Shown here piece by piece: positions 5,708 through 13,259 of a DNA stretch of 14,154 nucleotides. The stretch's first letter is position 1. Every line of letters starts with the position of its first letter. The position numbers were made by a program, and so were the translations under genes. The stretch comes from Neisseria sicca 4320 (GTDB lineage Bacteria; Pseudomonadota; Gammaproteobacteria; Burkholderiales; Neisseriaceae), in assembly GCF_000193735.1 (NCBI RefSeq), contig NZ_AEPF01000094.1, positions 1 to 14,154 on the forward strand, read 5' to 3'. The notes below the pieces were generated by a model. The model had not been told where the DNA came from, made no database searches, and saw only the letters and a program-made list of their open reading frames with translations.

Positions 5708-8017
5708 ATGAACGAACACGTTTCCGTCCCCTCTCCCGTCGGCGAAGACTACCTGCTATTAGGTCAGTACGCCGAACGCGCCTATCTCGAATACGCCATG
5801 AGCGTGGTCAAAGGCCGCGCGCTGCCTGAAGTTTCAGACGGACAAAAGCCCGTACAACGGCGCATTTTGTTTGCCATGCGCGATATGGGTTTGACGGCAG
5901 GGGCGAAGCCGGTGAAATCGGCGCGCGTGGTCGGTGAGATTTTGGGTAAATACCACCCGCACGGCGACAGTTCCGCCTATGAAGCGATGGTGCGGATGGC
6001 GCAGGATTTTACCTTGCGCTACCCCTTAATCGACGGCATCGGCAACTTCGGTTCGCGCGACGGCGACGGGGCGGCAGCGATGCGTTACACCGAAGCGCGG
6101 CTGACGCCGATTGCGGAATTGCTGTTGTCCGAAATCAATCAGGGGACGGTGGATTTCGTACCGAACTACGACGGCGCGTTTGACGAACCGCTGCACCTGC
6201 CCGCCCGCCTGCCTATGGTATTGCTCAACGGTGCGTCGGGTATTGCAGTGGGCATGGCGACCGAAATTCCGTCGCACAATTTAAACGAAGTCACGCAGGC
6301 GGCGATTGCGCTGTTGAAAAAGCCGACGCTGGAAACCGCCGACCTGATGCAATACATCCCCGCTCCCGATTTTGCCGGCGGCGGTCAAATCATTACGCCT
6401 GCGGACGAATTGCGCCGTATTTACGAAACCGGCAAAGGCAGCGTGCGCGTGCGTGCGCGTTATGAAATCGAGAAGCTGGCACGCGGACAATGGCGCGTGA
6501 TTGTGACCGAGCTGCCGCCGAACGCCAATTCCGCCAAAATCCTTGCCGAAATCGAAGAACAAACCAACCCGAAACCGAAAGCGGGTAAAAAGCAGCTGAA
6601 CCAAGACCAGCTCAATACCAAAAAGCTGATGCTGGATTTAATCGACCGTGTGCGCGACGAGTCCGACGGCGAACATCCCGTGCGTCTGGTGTTCGAGCCG
6701 AAATCCAGCCGCATCGATACGGATACCTTCATCAACACGTTGATGGCGCAGACTTCGCTGGAAGGCAATGTGTCCATGAACTTGGTGATGATGGGTTTGG
6801 ACAACCGCCCCGCGCAGAAAAACCTGAAAACGATTTTGCAGGAATGGTTGGATTTCCGCGTCGTGACCGTAACACGTCGTCTGAAATTCCGTTTGAACCA
6901 AGTGGAAAAACGGCTGCACATCCTTGAAGGTCGTCTGAAAGTCTTTCTGCACATCGACGAAGTGATTAAAGTCATCCGCGAATCAGACGACCCGAAAGCC
7001 GATTTGATGGCTGCGTTCGGGCTGACCGAAATCCAAGCCGAAGACATTTTGGAAATCCGCCTGCGTCAGTTGGCGCGTTTGGAAGGTTTCAAACTCGAAA
7101 AAGAATTGAACGAATTGCGCGAAGAACAAGGTCGTCTGAATATCCTTTTGGGCGACGAAAACGAAAAACGCAAGCTGATTATCAAAGAGATGCAGGCGGA
7201 CATGAAGCAGTTCGGCGACGCGCGCCGCACGCTGGTGGAAGAGGCCGGACGCGCCGTGCTGACGCAGACTACCGCTGACGAACCCATCACACTGATTTTG
7301 TCGGAAAAAGGCTGGATACGCAGCCGTGCCGGACACAACCTCGATTTGAGCCAAACCGCGTTCAAAGAAGGCGACCGCCTCAAACAAACCCTCGAAGGCC
7401 GCACTGTTTTACCCGTCGTCATCCTGGATTCATTGGGCAGAACCTACACGCTTGATGCCGCCGAAATCCCCGGCGGGCGCGGCGACGGCGTACCGGTTTC
7501 ATCGTTAATCGAGCTGCAAAACGGAGCGAAACCCGTCGCCATGCTCACCGGACAGCCCGAACAGCATTACCTGCTTTCAGGCAGCGGCGGCTACGGCTTC
7601 ATCGCCAAACTGGGCGATATGGTCGGACGCGTGAAAGCGGGCAAAGTGGTAATGACCGTGGACAGCGGTGAAACCGTCCTGCCGCCCATTGCCGTCTATG
7701 CCTCCTCGCTCATCAATCCCGACTGCAAAATCGTACTGGCAAGCAACGACCACCGCCTCTTGGCGTTTTCCATCGGCGAACTCAAAGTCATGCCCAAAGG
7801 GCGCGGTTTGCAGTTGATGTCGCTGACCGACGGCGCGTCTTTGGAACACGTCCTCGTGACCACGGCTGCGGAATTCATCGTCGAAACCGTCGGCAAGCGC
7901 GGTGCGGCGCATCAGGAAAAATTGCGCATTTGCGACATCGACGGCAAGCGCGGCAAAAAAGGGAAGGTTTTGGACGTGTCAGGTCGTCTGAAAGCCTTGT
8001 CCGCTGCCTCCGCATAA
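5708..8017 (+). CDS. parC: DNA topoisomerase IV subunit A
   Basis: The product is 769 residues, full length. ParC with ParE unlinks replicated chromosomes. ParC makes the double-strand break through its active-site tyrosine, Tyr127 in AAAMRYTEARL. The winged-helix/tower region covers about residues 25-500, with the coiled coil at about 380-500, and the C-terminal beta-propeller about 520-769. The quinolone-resistance region reads HPHGDSSAYEAM with Asp87, Ser88, Ser89 and Glu92, all in the susceptible form (one above gonococcal 86/87/88/91). ParC is preferred over GyrA because of its shorter length, the DSSAYEAM sequence and the lack of an obvious GyrA box. No clear ribosome site precedes the ATG. 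A -10-like TACAAT is at 5671-5676, with a poor -35. Three exact uptake sequences lie inside the gene. No parE is adjacent. Confidence 0.97.
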   Translation: MNEHVSVPSPVGEDYLLLGQYAERAYLEYAMSVVKGRALPEVSDGQKPVQRRILFAMRDMGLTAGAKPVKSARVVGEILGKYHPHGDSSAYEAMVRMAQDFTLRYPLIDGIGNFGSRDGDGAAAMRYTEARLTPIAELLLSEINQGTVDFVPNYDGAFDEPLHLPARLPMVLLNGASGIAVGMATEIPSHNLNEVTQAAIALLKKPTLETADLMQYIPAPDFAGGGQIITPADELRRIYETGKGSVRVRARYEIEKLARGQWRVIVTELPPNANSAKILAEIEEQTNPKPKAGKKQLNQDQLNTKKLMLDLIDRVRDESDGEHPVRLVFEPKSSRIDTDTFINTLMAQTSLEGNVSMNLVMMGLDNRPAQKNLKTILQEWLDFRVVTVTRRLKFRLNQVEKRLHILEGRLKVFLHIDEVIKVIRESDDPKADLMAAFGLTEIQAEDILEIRLRQLARLEGFKLEKELNELREEQGRLNILLGDENEKRKLIIKEMQADMKQFGDARRTLVEEAGRAVLTQTTADEPITLILSEKGWIRSRAGHNLDLSQTAFKEGDRLKQTLEGRTVLPVVILDSLGRTYTLDAAEIPGGRGDGVPVSSLIELQNGAKPVAMLTGQPEQHYLLSGSGGYGFIAKLGDMVGRVKAGKVVMTVDSGETVLPPIAVYASSLINPDCKIVLASNDHRLLAFSIGELKVMPKGRGLQLMSLTDGASLEHVLVTTAAEFIVETVGKRGAAHQEKLRICDIDGKRGKKGKVLDVSGRLKALSAASA
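6928..6939 (+). repeat. DNA uptake sequence (AGGTCGTCTGAA)
   Basis: Exact copy inside parC, read in frame as Gly-Arg-Leu-Lys. A one-mismatch copy lies 54 bases upstream at 6874-6885, in the same frame (Arg-Arg-Leu-Lys). Confidence 0.9.
7129..7140 (+). repeat. DNA uptake sequence (AGGTCGTCTGAA)
   Basis: Exact copy inside parC, read in frame as Gly-Arg-Leu-Asn, in the linker that follows the coiled-coil region. Confidence 0.9.
7981..7992 (+). repeat. DNA uptake sequence (AGGTCGTCTGAA)
   Basis: Exact copy in the last 40 bases of parC, again in the Gly-Arg-Leu-Lys frame. It is single, so it cannot form the usual terminator hairpin. Confidence 0.9.
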
Positions 8018-8058
8018 ACAACAAAAAGGCGCGGTAACACATTGAAAACCTAGAAAAC

Positions 8059-8108
8059 ACGGTCGTTTTATGTTATGCTGACAAAATTAAAAAAATATTT
8101 ACGACCGT
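8059..8108. repeat. Inverted repeat between parC and pilS
   Basis: ACGGTCGT (8059-8066) and ACGACCGT (8101-8108) are perfect inverted copies with a 34-base AT-rich spacer. With so long a loop and no T run this is a poor terminator. It could flank the pilS promoter as a regulator site, but I could not assign a convincing -35/-10 pair. Confidence 0.4.
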
Positions 8109-8182
8109 CTGCAGAAATATCGCAGAACGATTTCAAAAACAGGTACTAATAATGATAAAAATAAACAAAAAGGGTTGCGGAT

Positions 8183-9772
8183 ATGAGTAAATCCGGCTTT
8201 CAGGAACTGGGAAACCTGAGTGAGCGGATACCCGGTTTAATCAATATCGCCCGCATTGCCATCGTGCTGCCGCTGTTGGTTATGCATGCTTTTGGCGTTT
8301 ACAGCAATGGTGCCCACGTCGGCATGTCATTCCCGCCCGTCGAATTTTACAGCTGGGCTGCGCTGTATTCCTTCCTCATCTTGTTGTCCGTCGCCCGTCC
8401 GGACTGGCAATGGCAGACTATGGATCTGCCCAACGCCAGCGCAGTCGTCGATATTTCGATGATGATGATACTGGTGTATATCGCCGGCGGAGTCGATTCG
8501 GGCTTCGGCATCCTTGTCCTTCCTTTCGTTGCGACGTCCTGCCTCCTCAGCTACGGGCATTACCCCATGCTGTACGCAGGCTACGCGTCCATGCTGTTTT
8601 TCTTCAATCTGCTGCTCGACGGCAGCATCCGCCTGCATCCGTTTGATTGGGATACGCAGCCTCTGATTACTACGGTCCTGCTTAGCGGCGCGTGTTACCT
8701 TGTTGCCATGCTGACTTCGTTCGCCGCCCGCTATTTGGAGCAGGCGACCGAATCCGCCAGCCGCCATCAGCTTGCCTACCGTCGCATCAGCGGCCTGAAC
8801 CGCCTCGTTCTCAACCGCGTGCAGGAAGCCGTTATCGTCATCGACAGCACCCAGCGCGTCTGGCTTTTCAACAAACAGGCAAAAACCTATTTCCCCAGTT
8901 TGGTGGTTGACCAGCAAGAAGTCGTGTTCGGCGAATTGGTGACACGCTGGCAATATCATCCCGACAAACCGTTTGAAACCGATATCCACATCTTCCAACA
9001 CGCCATGCATGTTCGCGCCGTCCCCCTGATTCAGGAACAGACGGAACTGCTTATGCTGTATGTCCGTTCGTTGCGCGAAGTGGCAGCAGAGGCCATGTCC
9101 ACCAAGCTTACCTCGCTCGGACAGCTTACTGCGAACCTTGCCCACGAAATCCGCAATCCGATGTCCGCCATCCGTCACGCCAGCGACTTGCTGCAAGAAA
9201 GTGATGCCGATGCCGAACCTGATCCCGTTAAAGCCAAACTGTGCGGCATTATCGACAGCAACATCCAGCGCATCGACAAAATGTTGGAAGACATCTCCCT
9301 GCTCAACAAGCGCGACAACATCAGCCGCGAGCCGATTAATCTGATGAAATTCTGGCTCGACTTCAAACAAGAGTTCACGCTCAACAATTCCGAAGCCATC
9401 GGCTGCCTGCGCATGAATATGGACGGCAACAACCTTACCGTCCTCGCTGATGTGATGCACATCCAACAAATCATGTGGAATCTCTGTAATAACGCGTGGC
9501 GGCACAGCCGTCAGGACGAGAATGCGATTACCGTCCTGATTCGCCCCAGCGGCAGAATGCATATTTCCATCGTCGTTGCCGATAACGGCAAAGGCATTTC
9601 GCCCGAAGTCCGCAACCATCTCTTCGAGCCGTTCTACACCACTGAAAAACAAGGTACGGGATTGGGATTGTACGTTGCCCGCGAACTGGCACACGCCAAT
9701 ATGGGCCAACTCCATTACCACCCTGAAATGAATGGATTCGAACTGATTTTACCGAGAGAACACAATGAGTAA
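8183..9772 (+). CDS. pilS: PilS-type membrane sensor histidine kinase
   Basis: The product is 529 residues, the same size as Pseudomonas PilS. The N-terminal third has about six hydrophobic segments (near 20-38, 57-72, 87-103, 107-124, 128-146, 162-182) with almost no periplasmic loops, as in PilS. A PAS-like region (about 205-295) follows, then the kinase core. The core has the H-box LAHEIRNPMSAIRHA with phospho-acceptor His321, the N-box around WNLCNNAW (Asn433, Asn437), the G1 box DNGKGIS (Asp468) and the G2 box GTGLGL (491-496). In Pseudomonas, PilS senses pilin in the membrane and controls PilR. The stop overlaps the start of pilR by eight bases, so the two are translationally coupled. 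The ribosome site is weak. Confidence 0.88.
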   Translation: MSKSGFQELGNLSERIPGLINIARIAIVLPLLVMHAFGVYSNGAHVGMSFPPVEFYSWAALYSFLILLSVARPDWQWQTMDLPNASAVVDISMMMILVYIAGGVDSGFGILVLPFVATSCLLSYGHYPMLYAGYASMLFFFNLLLDGSIRLHPFDWDTQPLITTVLLSGACYLVAMLTSFAARYLEQATESASRHQLAYRRISGLNRLVLNRVQEAVIVIDSTQRVWLFNKQAKTYFPSLVVDQQEVVFGELVTRWQYHPDKPFETDIHIFQHAMHVRAVPLIQEQTELLMLYVRSLREVAAEAMSTKLTSLGQLTANLAHEIRNPMSAIRHASDLLQESDADAEPDPVKAKLCGIIDSNIQRIDKMLEDISLLNKRDNISREPINLMKFWLDFKQEFTLNNSEAIGCLRMNMDGNNLTVLADVMHIQQIMWNLCNNAWRHSRQDENAITVLIRPSGRMHISIVVADNGKGISPEVRNHLFEPFYTTEKQGTGLGLYVARELAHANMGQLHYHPEMNGFELILPREHNE

Positions 9773-11369
9773 GCTGCAAGATCCAGTATTGGTCGTCGAC
9801 GACGAGGCAGACATCCGCGACTTGATGGAAATGACGCTGATGAAGATGGGGCTGCGTGTGCAGACCGCCGTCGGCGTAGAAGATGCCAAAGACAAGCTCG
9901 ACAACAACGACTATTCCCTTGTCTTGACCGATATGCGGATGCCCGACGGCTCCGGTCTCGAAGTCGTCCAATACATAGACGAACTCATGCTCGACACGCC
10001 CGTCGCCGTCATTACTGCTTTCGGTAATGCCGACCAGGCGGTCGAAGCGCTGAATGCGGGCGCGTTCGACTACCTGCAAAAACCCATTACCCTTTCACAA
10101 CTGCGCTCGCTGGTTAAATCCGCCGTTTCCGTTTCCAACAGCACGGACGAGATTGCCCAGCCGCCGACCGAAAAACCGTCTGCGCCCGTCGCCGCCGCAT
10201 TCAACAAACCGAAAACGCCCCCCAAACCGCCCAAGCGCGATTTGAGCGGCTCCGTTACCGTTCCTGAAGGTCTGCGTTCCATGAAAGAACGCTTTGCCAC
10301 TGGTGAAATCGCCATGCGTGCGAACGAAGACGTGCTGGAATTGGGCGGCGAAGAAGATATGCCGCGGCTGCTCGGCAGTTCGCCTCAAATGGTCGAAGTC
10401 CGCCACCTGATTCGCCGCCTCGCCCGCAGCGGCGTGCCCGTTTATATTTCCGGCGAATCGGGTACCGGTAAAGAGCAGGCGGCGCGCACCATTCACGAAT
10501 TGTCCGATCGCGCCGACAAGCCATTTATCGCGGTCAACTGCGGCGCGATTCCTGAAAACCTGATGGAAAGCGAATTCTTCGGCTACAAAAAAGGCAGCTT
10601 TACCGGCGCCGACCAAGACCGTCTCGGCTTCTTCCAACACGCCGACGGCGGCACATTGTTCCTCGACGAAGTTGCCGACTTGCCGCTTACCATGCAGGTC
10701 AAACTCCTGCGCGCCATCCAAGAAAAAGCCGTGCGCCGCATCGGTGATGCCCGTGAAACTTTCGTCGATGTCCGCATCATCTGCGCCACCCACAAAAACC
10801 TCGAAGCCCTTGTTGACAGCGGCGCATTCCGTCAAGACTTATATTACCGCCTCAACGTCGTTACCCTGCACATGCCGCCCCTGCGCGAAATGCGTGAAGA
10901 CTTGGGCGCGCTGATTCTGTACCTGCTCTACAAACACCGCCACGGTACGCAAACCTACAAACTCAGTCCCAAAGCGCAAGAAGCCCTGCTGCATTACAGC
11001 TATCCAGGCAACTTCCGCGAACTTGAAAACATCCTCGAACGCGCCGTCGCCCTGACTGTCGGACAAGTCATCCAACTGGATGATTTGCAAATTCAAAATA
11101 CGCCGACGCCGAAAAACGACCATCCAAACCTCGCTCTCGACGACATCGCCGATTCCGAAACACGAAAAGGCGAAACTTTGGATCACCAGCCGCTTCCGCC
11201 GTTTGATCCGCGCACCATGCAGATTCAAGACTACCTTGACCAAATCGAGCGCGGCATTATTGAACAAGCGTTGCAGCAAACCCGTTACAATCGCACTCAG
11301 GCAGCCAAGCTTTTAGGCATCAGCTTCCGCTCCATGCGCTACCGTATGGAACGTTTGGATATCAATTAA
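9765..11369 (+). CDS. pilR: PilR-type sigma-54-dependent response regulator
   Basis: The product is 534 residues. The receiver domain (1-125) has the acidic pocket Asp12/Asp13, the phospho-acceptor Asp56 in LTDMRMPDG and Lys106. The AAA+ sigma-54 activator domain covers about 200-445: Walker A GESGTGKE (230-237), the sigma-54 contact loop GSFTGA (277-282, a Ser variant of GAFTGA), Walker B LFLDEVADL (298-306) and the FRQDLYYRLNV arginine finger segment. A Fis-type helix-turn-helix ends the protein (about 490-532). It is some 90 residues longer than Pseudomonas PilR. Much of the extra is a proline-rich linker (about 127-200) plus a Pro/Asp-rich stretch before the DNA-binding domain (446-485). 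All catalytic motifs are intact. It should activate sigma-54 promoters, with pilin the expected target. A start inside the end of pilS and GAGAG just upstream indicate coupled translation. Confidence 0.88.
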   Translation: MSKLQDPVLVVDDEADIRDLMEMTLMKMGLRVQTAVGVEDAKDKLDNNDYSLVLTDMRMPDGSGLEVVQYIDELMLDTPVAVITAFGNADQAVEALNAGAFDYLQKPITLSQLRSLVKSAVSVSNSTDEIAQPPTEKPSAPVAAAFNKPKTPPKPPKRDLSGSVTVPEGLRSMKERFATGEIAMRANEDVLELGGEEDMPRLLGSSPQMVEVRHLIRRLARSGVPVYISGESGTGKEQAARTIHELSDRADKPFIAVNCGAIPENLMESEFFGYKKGSFTGADQDRLGFFQHADGGTLFLDEVADLPLTMQVKLLRAIQEKAVRRIGDARETFVDVRIICATHKNLEALVDSGAFRQDLYYRLNVVTLHMPPLREMREDLGALILYLLYKHRHGTQTYKLSPKAQEALLHYSYPGNFRELENILERAVALTVGQVIQLDDLQIQNTPTPKNDHPNLALDDIADSETRKGETLDHQPLPPFDPRTMQIQDYLDQIERGIIEQALQQTRYNRTQAAKLLGISFRSMRYRMERLDIN

Positions 11370-11392
11370 GTCAGCGCTTTGCCGTTGGCTGC

Positions 11393-11425
11393 ACGTTTAG
11401 GCAGCAAGACCTAAACGTATGTTTT
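11393..11425 (+). terminator. Probable terminator of the pilS-pilR operon
   Basis: A perfect 9-bp stem, ACGTTTAGG (11393-11401) with CCTAAACGT (11410-11418), has an eight-base loop and is followed by ATGTTTT. It lies 23 bases past the pilR stop. The stem is AT-rich and the T run is short, so termination may be weak. Confidence 0.55.
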
Positions 11426-11428
11426 AGA

Positions 11429-11576
11429 TATAGCAGGTTAAGTTTAAATTAGGGCAAAATCGCAGATAGTATAGACAGTACGAAACCAGTCCACTTGGTA
11501 CGCTCATACTTAGAGAGCCATTCTCTCTATACTGGGACATTGCAACGCAATATTGATTTAGACTTAGCCTGCTATA
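11429..11576. mobile_element. Degenerate Correia-type repeat element (CREE)
   Basis: Two 21-base terminal inverted repeats, starting TATAGCAGG at 11429-11449 and ending CCTGCTATA at 11556-11576, match at 19 positions and enclose about 148 bp. This is the size and TATAG-end design of the neisserial Correia repeat enclosed element. The inside keeps Correia-like pieces (CAGTACGAAACC, CCACTTGGTAC, CTTAGAGAGCCATTCTCT) but is diverged from the pathogen consensus as I remember it. TA dinucleotides flank both ends, consistent with insertion at TA. It codes for nothing. Such elements can supply promoters or RNase III sites. Confidence 0.8.
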
Positions 11577-11585
11577 TATCTCCAT

Positions 11586-11928
11586 TCAAATCACAAGCAC
11601 AATCAAACCGAAAAAATCAGGCATATGCAGATAAAACCAAGCCGCAACTGGTTTGCGCCAAAAATCTGATTGTTGTTGTTTCTTCTCCAAAGCTGCGTGC
11701 ATAAAAGGACGCTTCCAAATGCAAGTCATAGTCGATGCCATACTCGCTGCACACATGTTCATTGATGACCTTCAAAGTACGGCGGCTCGGCTGTAAGAAA
11801 ATATCAATAAACGTACAGACAACAGGAATCATGCCAAGCACCATATCGGCAAAAGCAAGATATACGGCAGGCAGAGCGCATTTTGTGTTCCGGCACGCCT
11901 AACTTCCGCCCATGCGAAAAGGCTTCAT
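11586..11928 (-). pseudogene. Decayed small membrane protein gene, unknown family
   Basis: On the minus strand, an ATG at 11926-11928 opens a frame broken by TAG at codon 10 (11899-11901). It continues through a hydrophobic segment (LPAVYLAFADMVLGMIP and on), the stretch FLQPSRRTLKVINEHVC and an acidic Tyr-rich part. It then loses frame at a run of five A on the plus strand (11660-11664, five T in the coding strand). With four T the reading continues as RFWRKPVAAWFYLHMPDFF and ends at TGA 11586-11588, giving about 113 residues with a second hydrophobic tail. Two independent lesions, with protein-like sequence on both sides of the second, point to real decay rather than chance. The gene ends ten bases from the Correia-like element. 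The family and the true start are uncertain. Confidence 0.5.
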
Positions 11929-12076
11929 CCTAAAAAATCGTTCACATCATCAAATTGAATTTTAAACAGCAGAGTTGTTCCTTTATGTCATAGAGAACAT
12001 TACACAATTGTAAAGAAAAACAGAATCAATAGAAAATTACGTAACATTAAGTTAAATTTTAAGATGCAAAAAATAT

Positions 12077-12110
12077 AGATACAGTTATAATTCGTGACTG
12101 TACTGTATCT
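12077..12110. promoter_or_regulatory. rfbB promoter -10 framed by a 9-bp palindrome
   Basis: A consensus TATAAT lies at 12086-12091, 31 bases before the rfbB ATG. No good -35 is found 16-18 bases upstream. AGATACAGT (12077-12085) and ACTGTATCT (12102-12110) form a perfect inverted repeat with a 16-base spacer that begins exactly at TATAAT and includes the expected start site near 12098. A missing -35 with an operator-like palindrome suggests control by a DNA-binding regulator. Confidence 0.5.
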
Positions 12111-12122
12111 TAGACCCCTCTC

Positions 12123-13190
12123 ATGAAAAAAATCCTCGTTACCGGCGGCGCGGGCTTTATCGGCTCGGCAGTTATTCGCCACATCATCCAAAATACCCAA
12201 GATTCCGTCATCAATCTCGACAAATTAACTTACGCAGGCAATCTCGAGTCGCTGACCGACGTTGCCGACAGCCCTCGTTACGCTCTTGAGCAGGTGGATA
12301 TTTGCGATCGTGCCGAACTTGACCGCGTGTTTGCCCAACACCGGCCCGATGCTGTGATGCACTTGGCGGCGGAAAGTCATGTTGACCGCTCCATCGATTC
12401 TGCCGGCGAATTCATCCAAACCAACATTGTCGGCACGTTCAACCTGCTCGAGGCCGCTCGTGCCTATTGGCAGCAAATGTCGTCTGAAAAACGCGAAGCT
12501 TTCCGTTTCCACCATATTTCCACCGATGAAGTCTATGGCGATTTGCACGGTACGGACGATTTGTTTACCGAAACCACACCTTACGCCCCGTCCAGCCCCT
12601 ACTCTGCCTCTAAAGCATCCAGCGACCACCTCGTGCGCGCATGGTTGCGAACTTATGGTTTGCCCACCATCGTAACCAACTGCTCGAACAACTACGGTCC
12701 GTACCATTTCCCCGAAAAACTCATCCCGTTAATGATTCTGAACGCGCTCGACGGCAAACCGCTGCCCGTGTACGGCGACGGGATGCAAATCCGCGACTGG
12801 CTGTTTGTCGAAGACCACGCCCGCGCGTTGTATCAGGTCGTTACCGAAGGCGTCGTCGGCGAAACCTACAATATCGGCGGTCACAATGAAAAAGCCAATA
12901 TCGAAGTGGTCAAAACCATCTGCGCCCTGCTGGAAGAACTTGTACCTGAAAAACCTGCCGGCGTTGCGCGTTACGAAGATTTGATTACTTTTGTACAAGA
13001 CCGCCCCGGCCATGACGTGCGCTACGCCATCGACGCCGCCAAAATCGGCAGGGGACTAGGCTGGAAACCGCAGGAAACGTTCGAATCCGGTATCCGCAAA
13101 ACGGTGCAATGGTATTTGGACAATAAAACCTGGTGGCAAAATGTCTTGAACGGCAGCTATCGTCTGGAACGTCTGGGCACTGGTAAATAA
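12123..13190 (+). CDS. rfbB: dTDP-glucose 4,6-dehydratase
   Basis: The product is 355 residues, standard for RfbB/RmlB. It is a short-chain dehydrogenase/reductase enzyme with the NAD-binding motif TGGAGFIGS (7-15), the catalytic Thr134-Asp135-Glu136 in STDEVYGD and the Tyr160-x3-Lys164 pair in YSASK. It removes water from dTDP-glucose to give dTDP-4-keto-6-deoxyglucose, the second step towards dTDP-L-rhamnose and related sugars for surface polysaccharide or glycan. The ATG at 12123 has no Shine-Dalgarno sequence; CCCCTCTC precedes it, so initiation may depend on a short unstructured leader. It is followed by rfbA after 69 bases that hold a DUS hairpin. Confidence 0.96.
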   Translation: MKKILVTGGAGFIGSAVIRHIIQNTQDSVINLDKLTYAGNLESLTDVADSPRYALEQVDICDRAELDRVFAQHRPDAVMHLAAESHVDRSIDSAGEFIQTNIVGTFNLLEAARAYWQQMSSEKREAFRFHHISTDEVYGDLHGTDDLFTETTPYAPSSPYSASKASSDHLVRAWLRTYGLPTIVTNCSNNYGPYHFPEKLIPLMILNALDGKPLPVYGDGMQIRDWLFVEDHARALYQVVTEGVVGETYNIGGHNEKANIEVVKTICALLEELVPEKPAGVARYEDLITFVQDRPGHDVRYAIDAAKIGRGLGWKPQETFESGIRKTVQWYLDNKTWWQNVLNGSYRLERLGTGK

Positions 13191-13191
13191 G

Positions 13192-13231
13192 TTTTCAGAC
13201 GACCTTTTCAATCAGAAAGGTTGTCTGAAAA
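13192..13231 (+). terminator. Inverted DUS hairpin between rfbB and rfbA
   Basis: A 16-bp stem (13192-13207 with 13216-13231) is made of an exact reverse DUS and a one-mismatch forward copy (AGGTTGTCTGAA). The mismatch is a G-U wobble in RNA, so pairing is kept. There is no long T run after the stem. Within an operon it may act as a partial terminator or RNA-stability element that lowers rfbA relative to rfbB. Confidence 0.6.
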
Positions 13232-13259
13232 TCAAAATACATCACTTCAGGAGAAACCC

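Noticed and set aside
6460..7047. 195-residue minus-strand open frame
   Set aside because: Antisense to parC, Ser/Arg-rich shadow composition.
8327..9721. 464-residue open frame on the minus strand
   Set aside because: It lies wholly opposite pilS, whose motifs are complete. The frame is a by-product of codon bias, and its protein has no recognisable motif.
10095..10835. 246-residue minus-strand open frame
   Set aside because: Antisense to the AAA+ domain of pilR; no start context and no family features.
11495..11704. 69-residue plus-strand open frame
   Set aside because: It begins inside the Correia-type element and crosses the minus-strand relic; no ribosome site.
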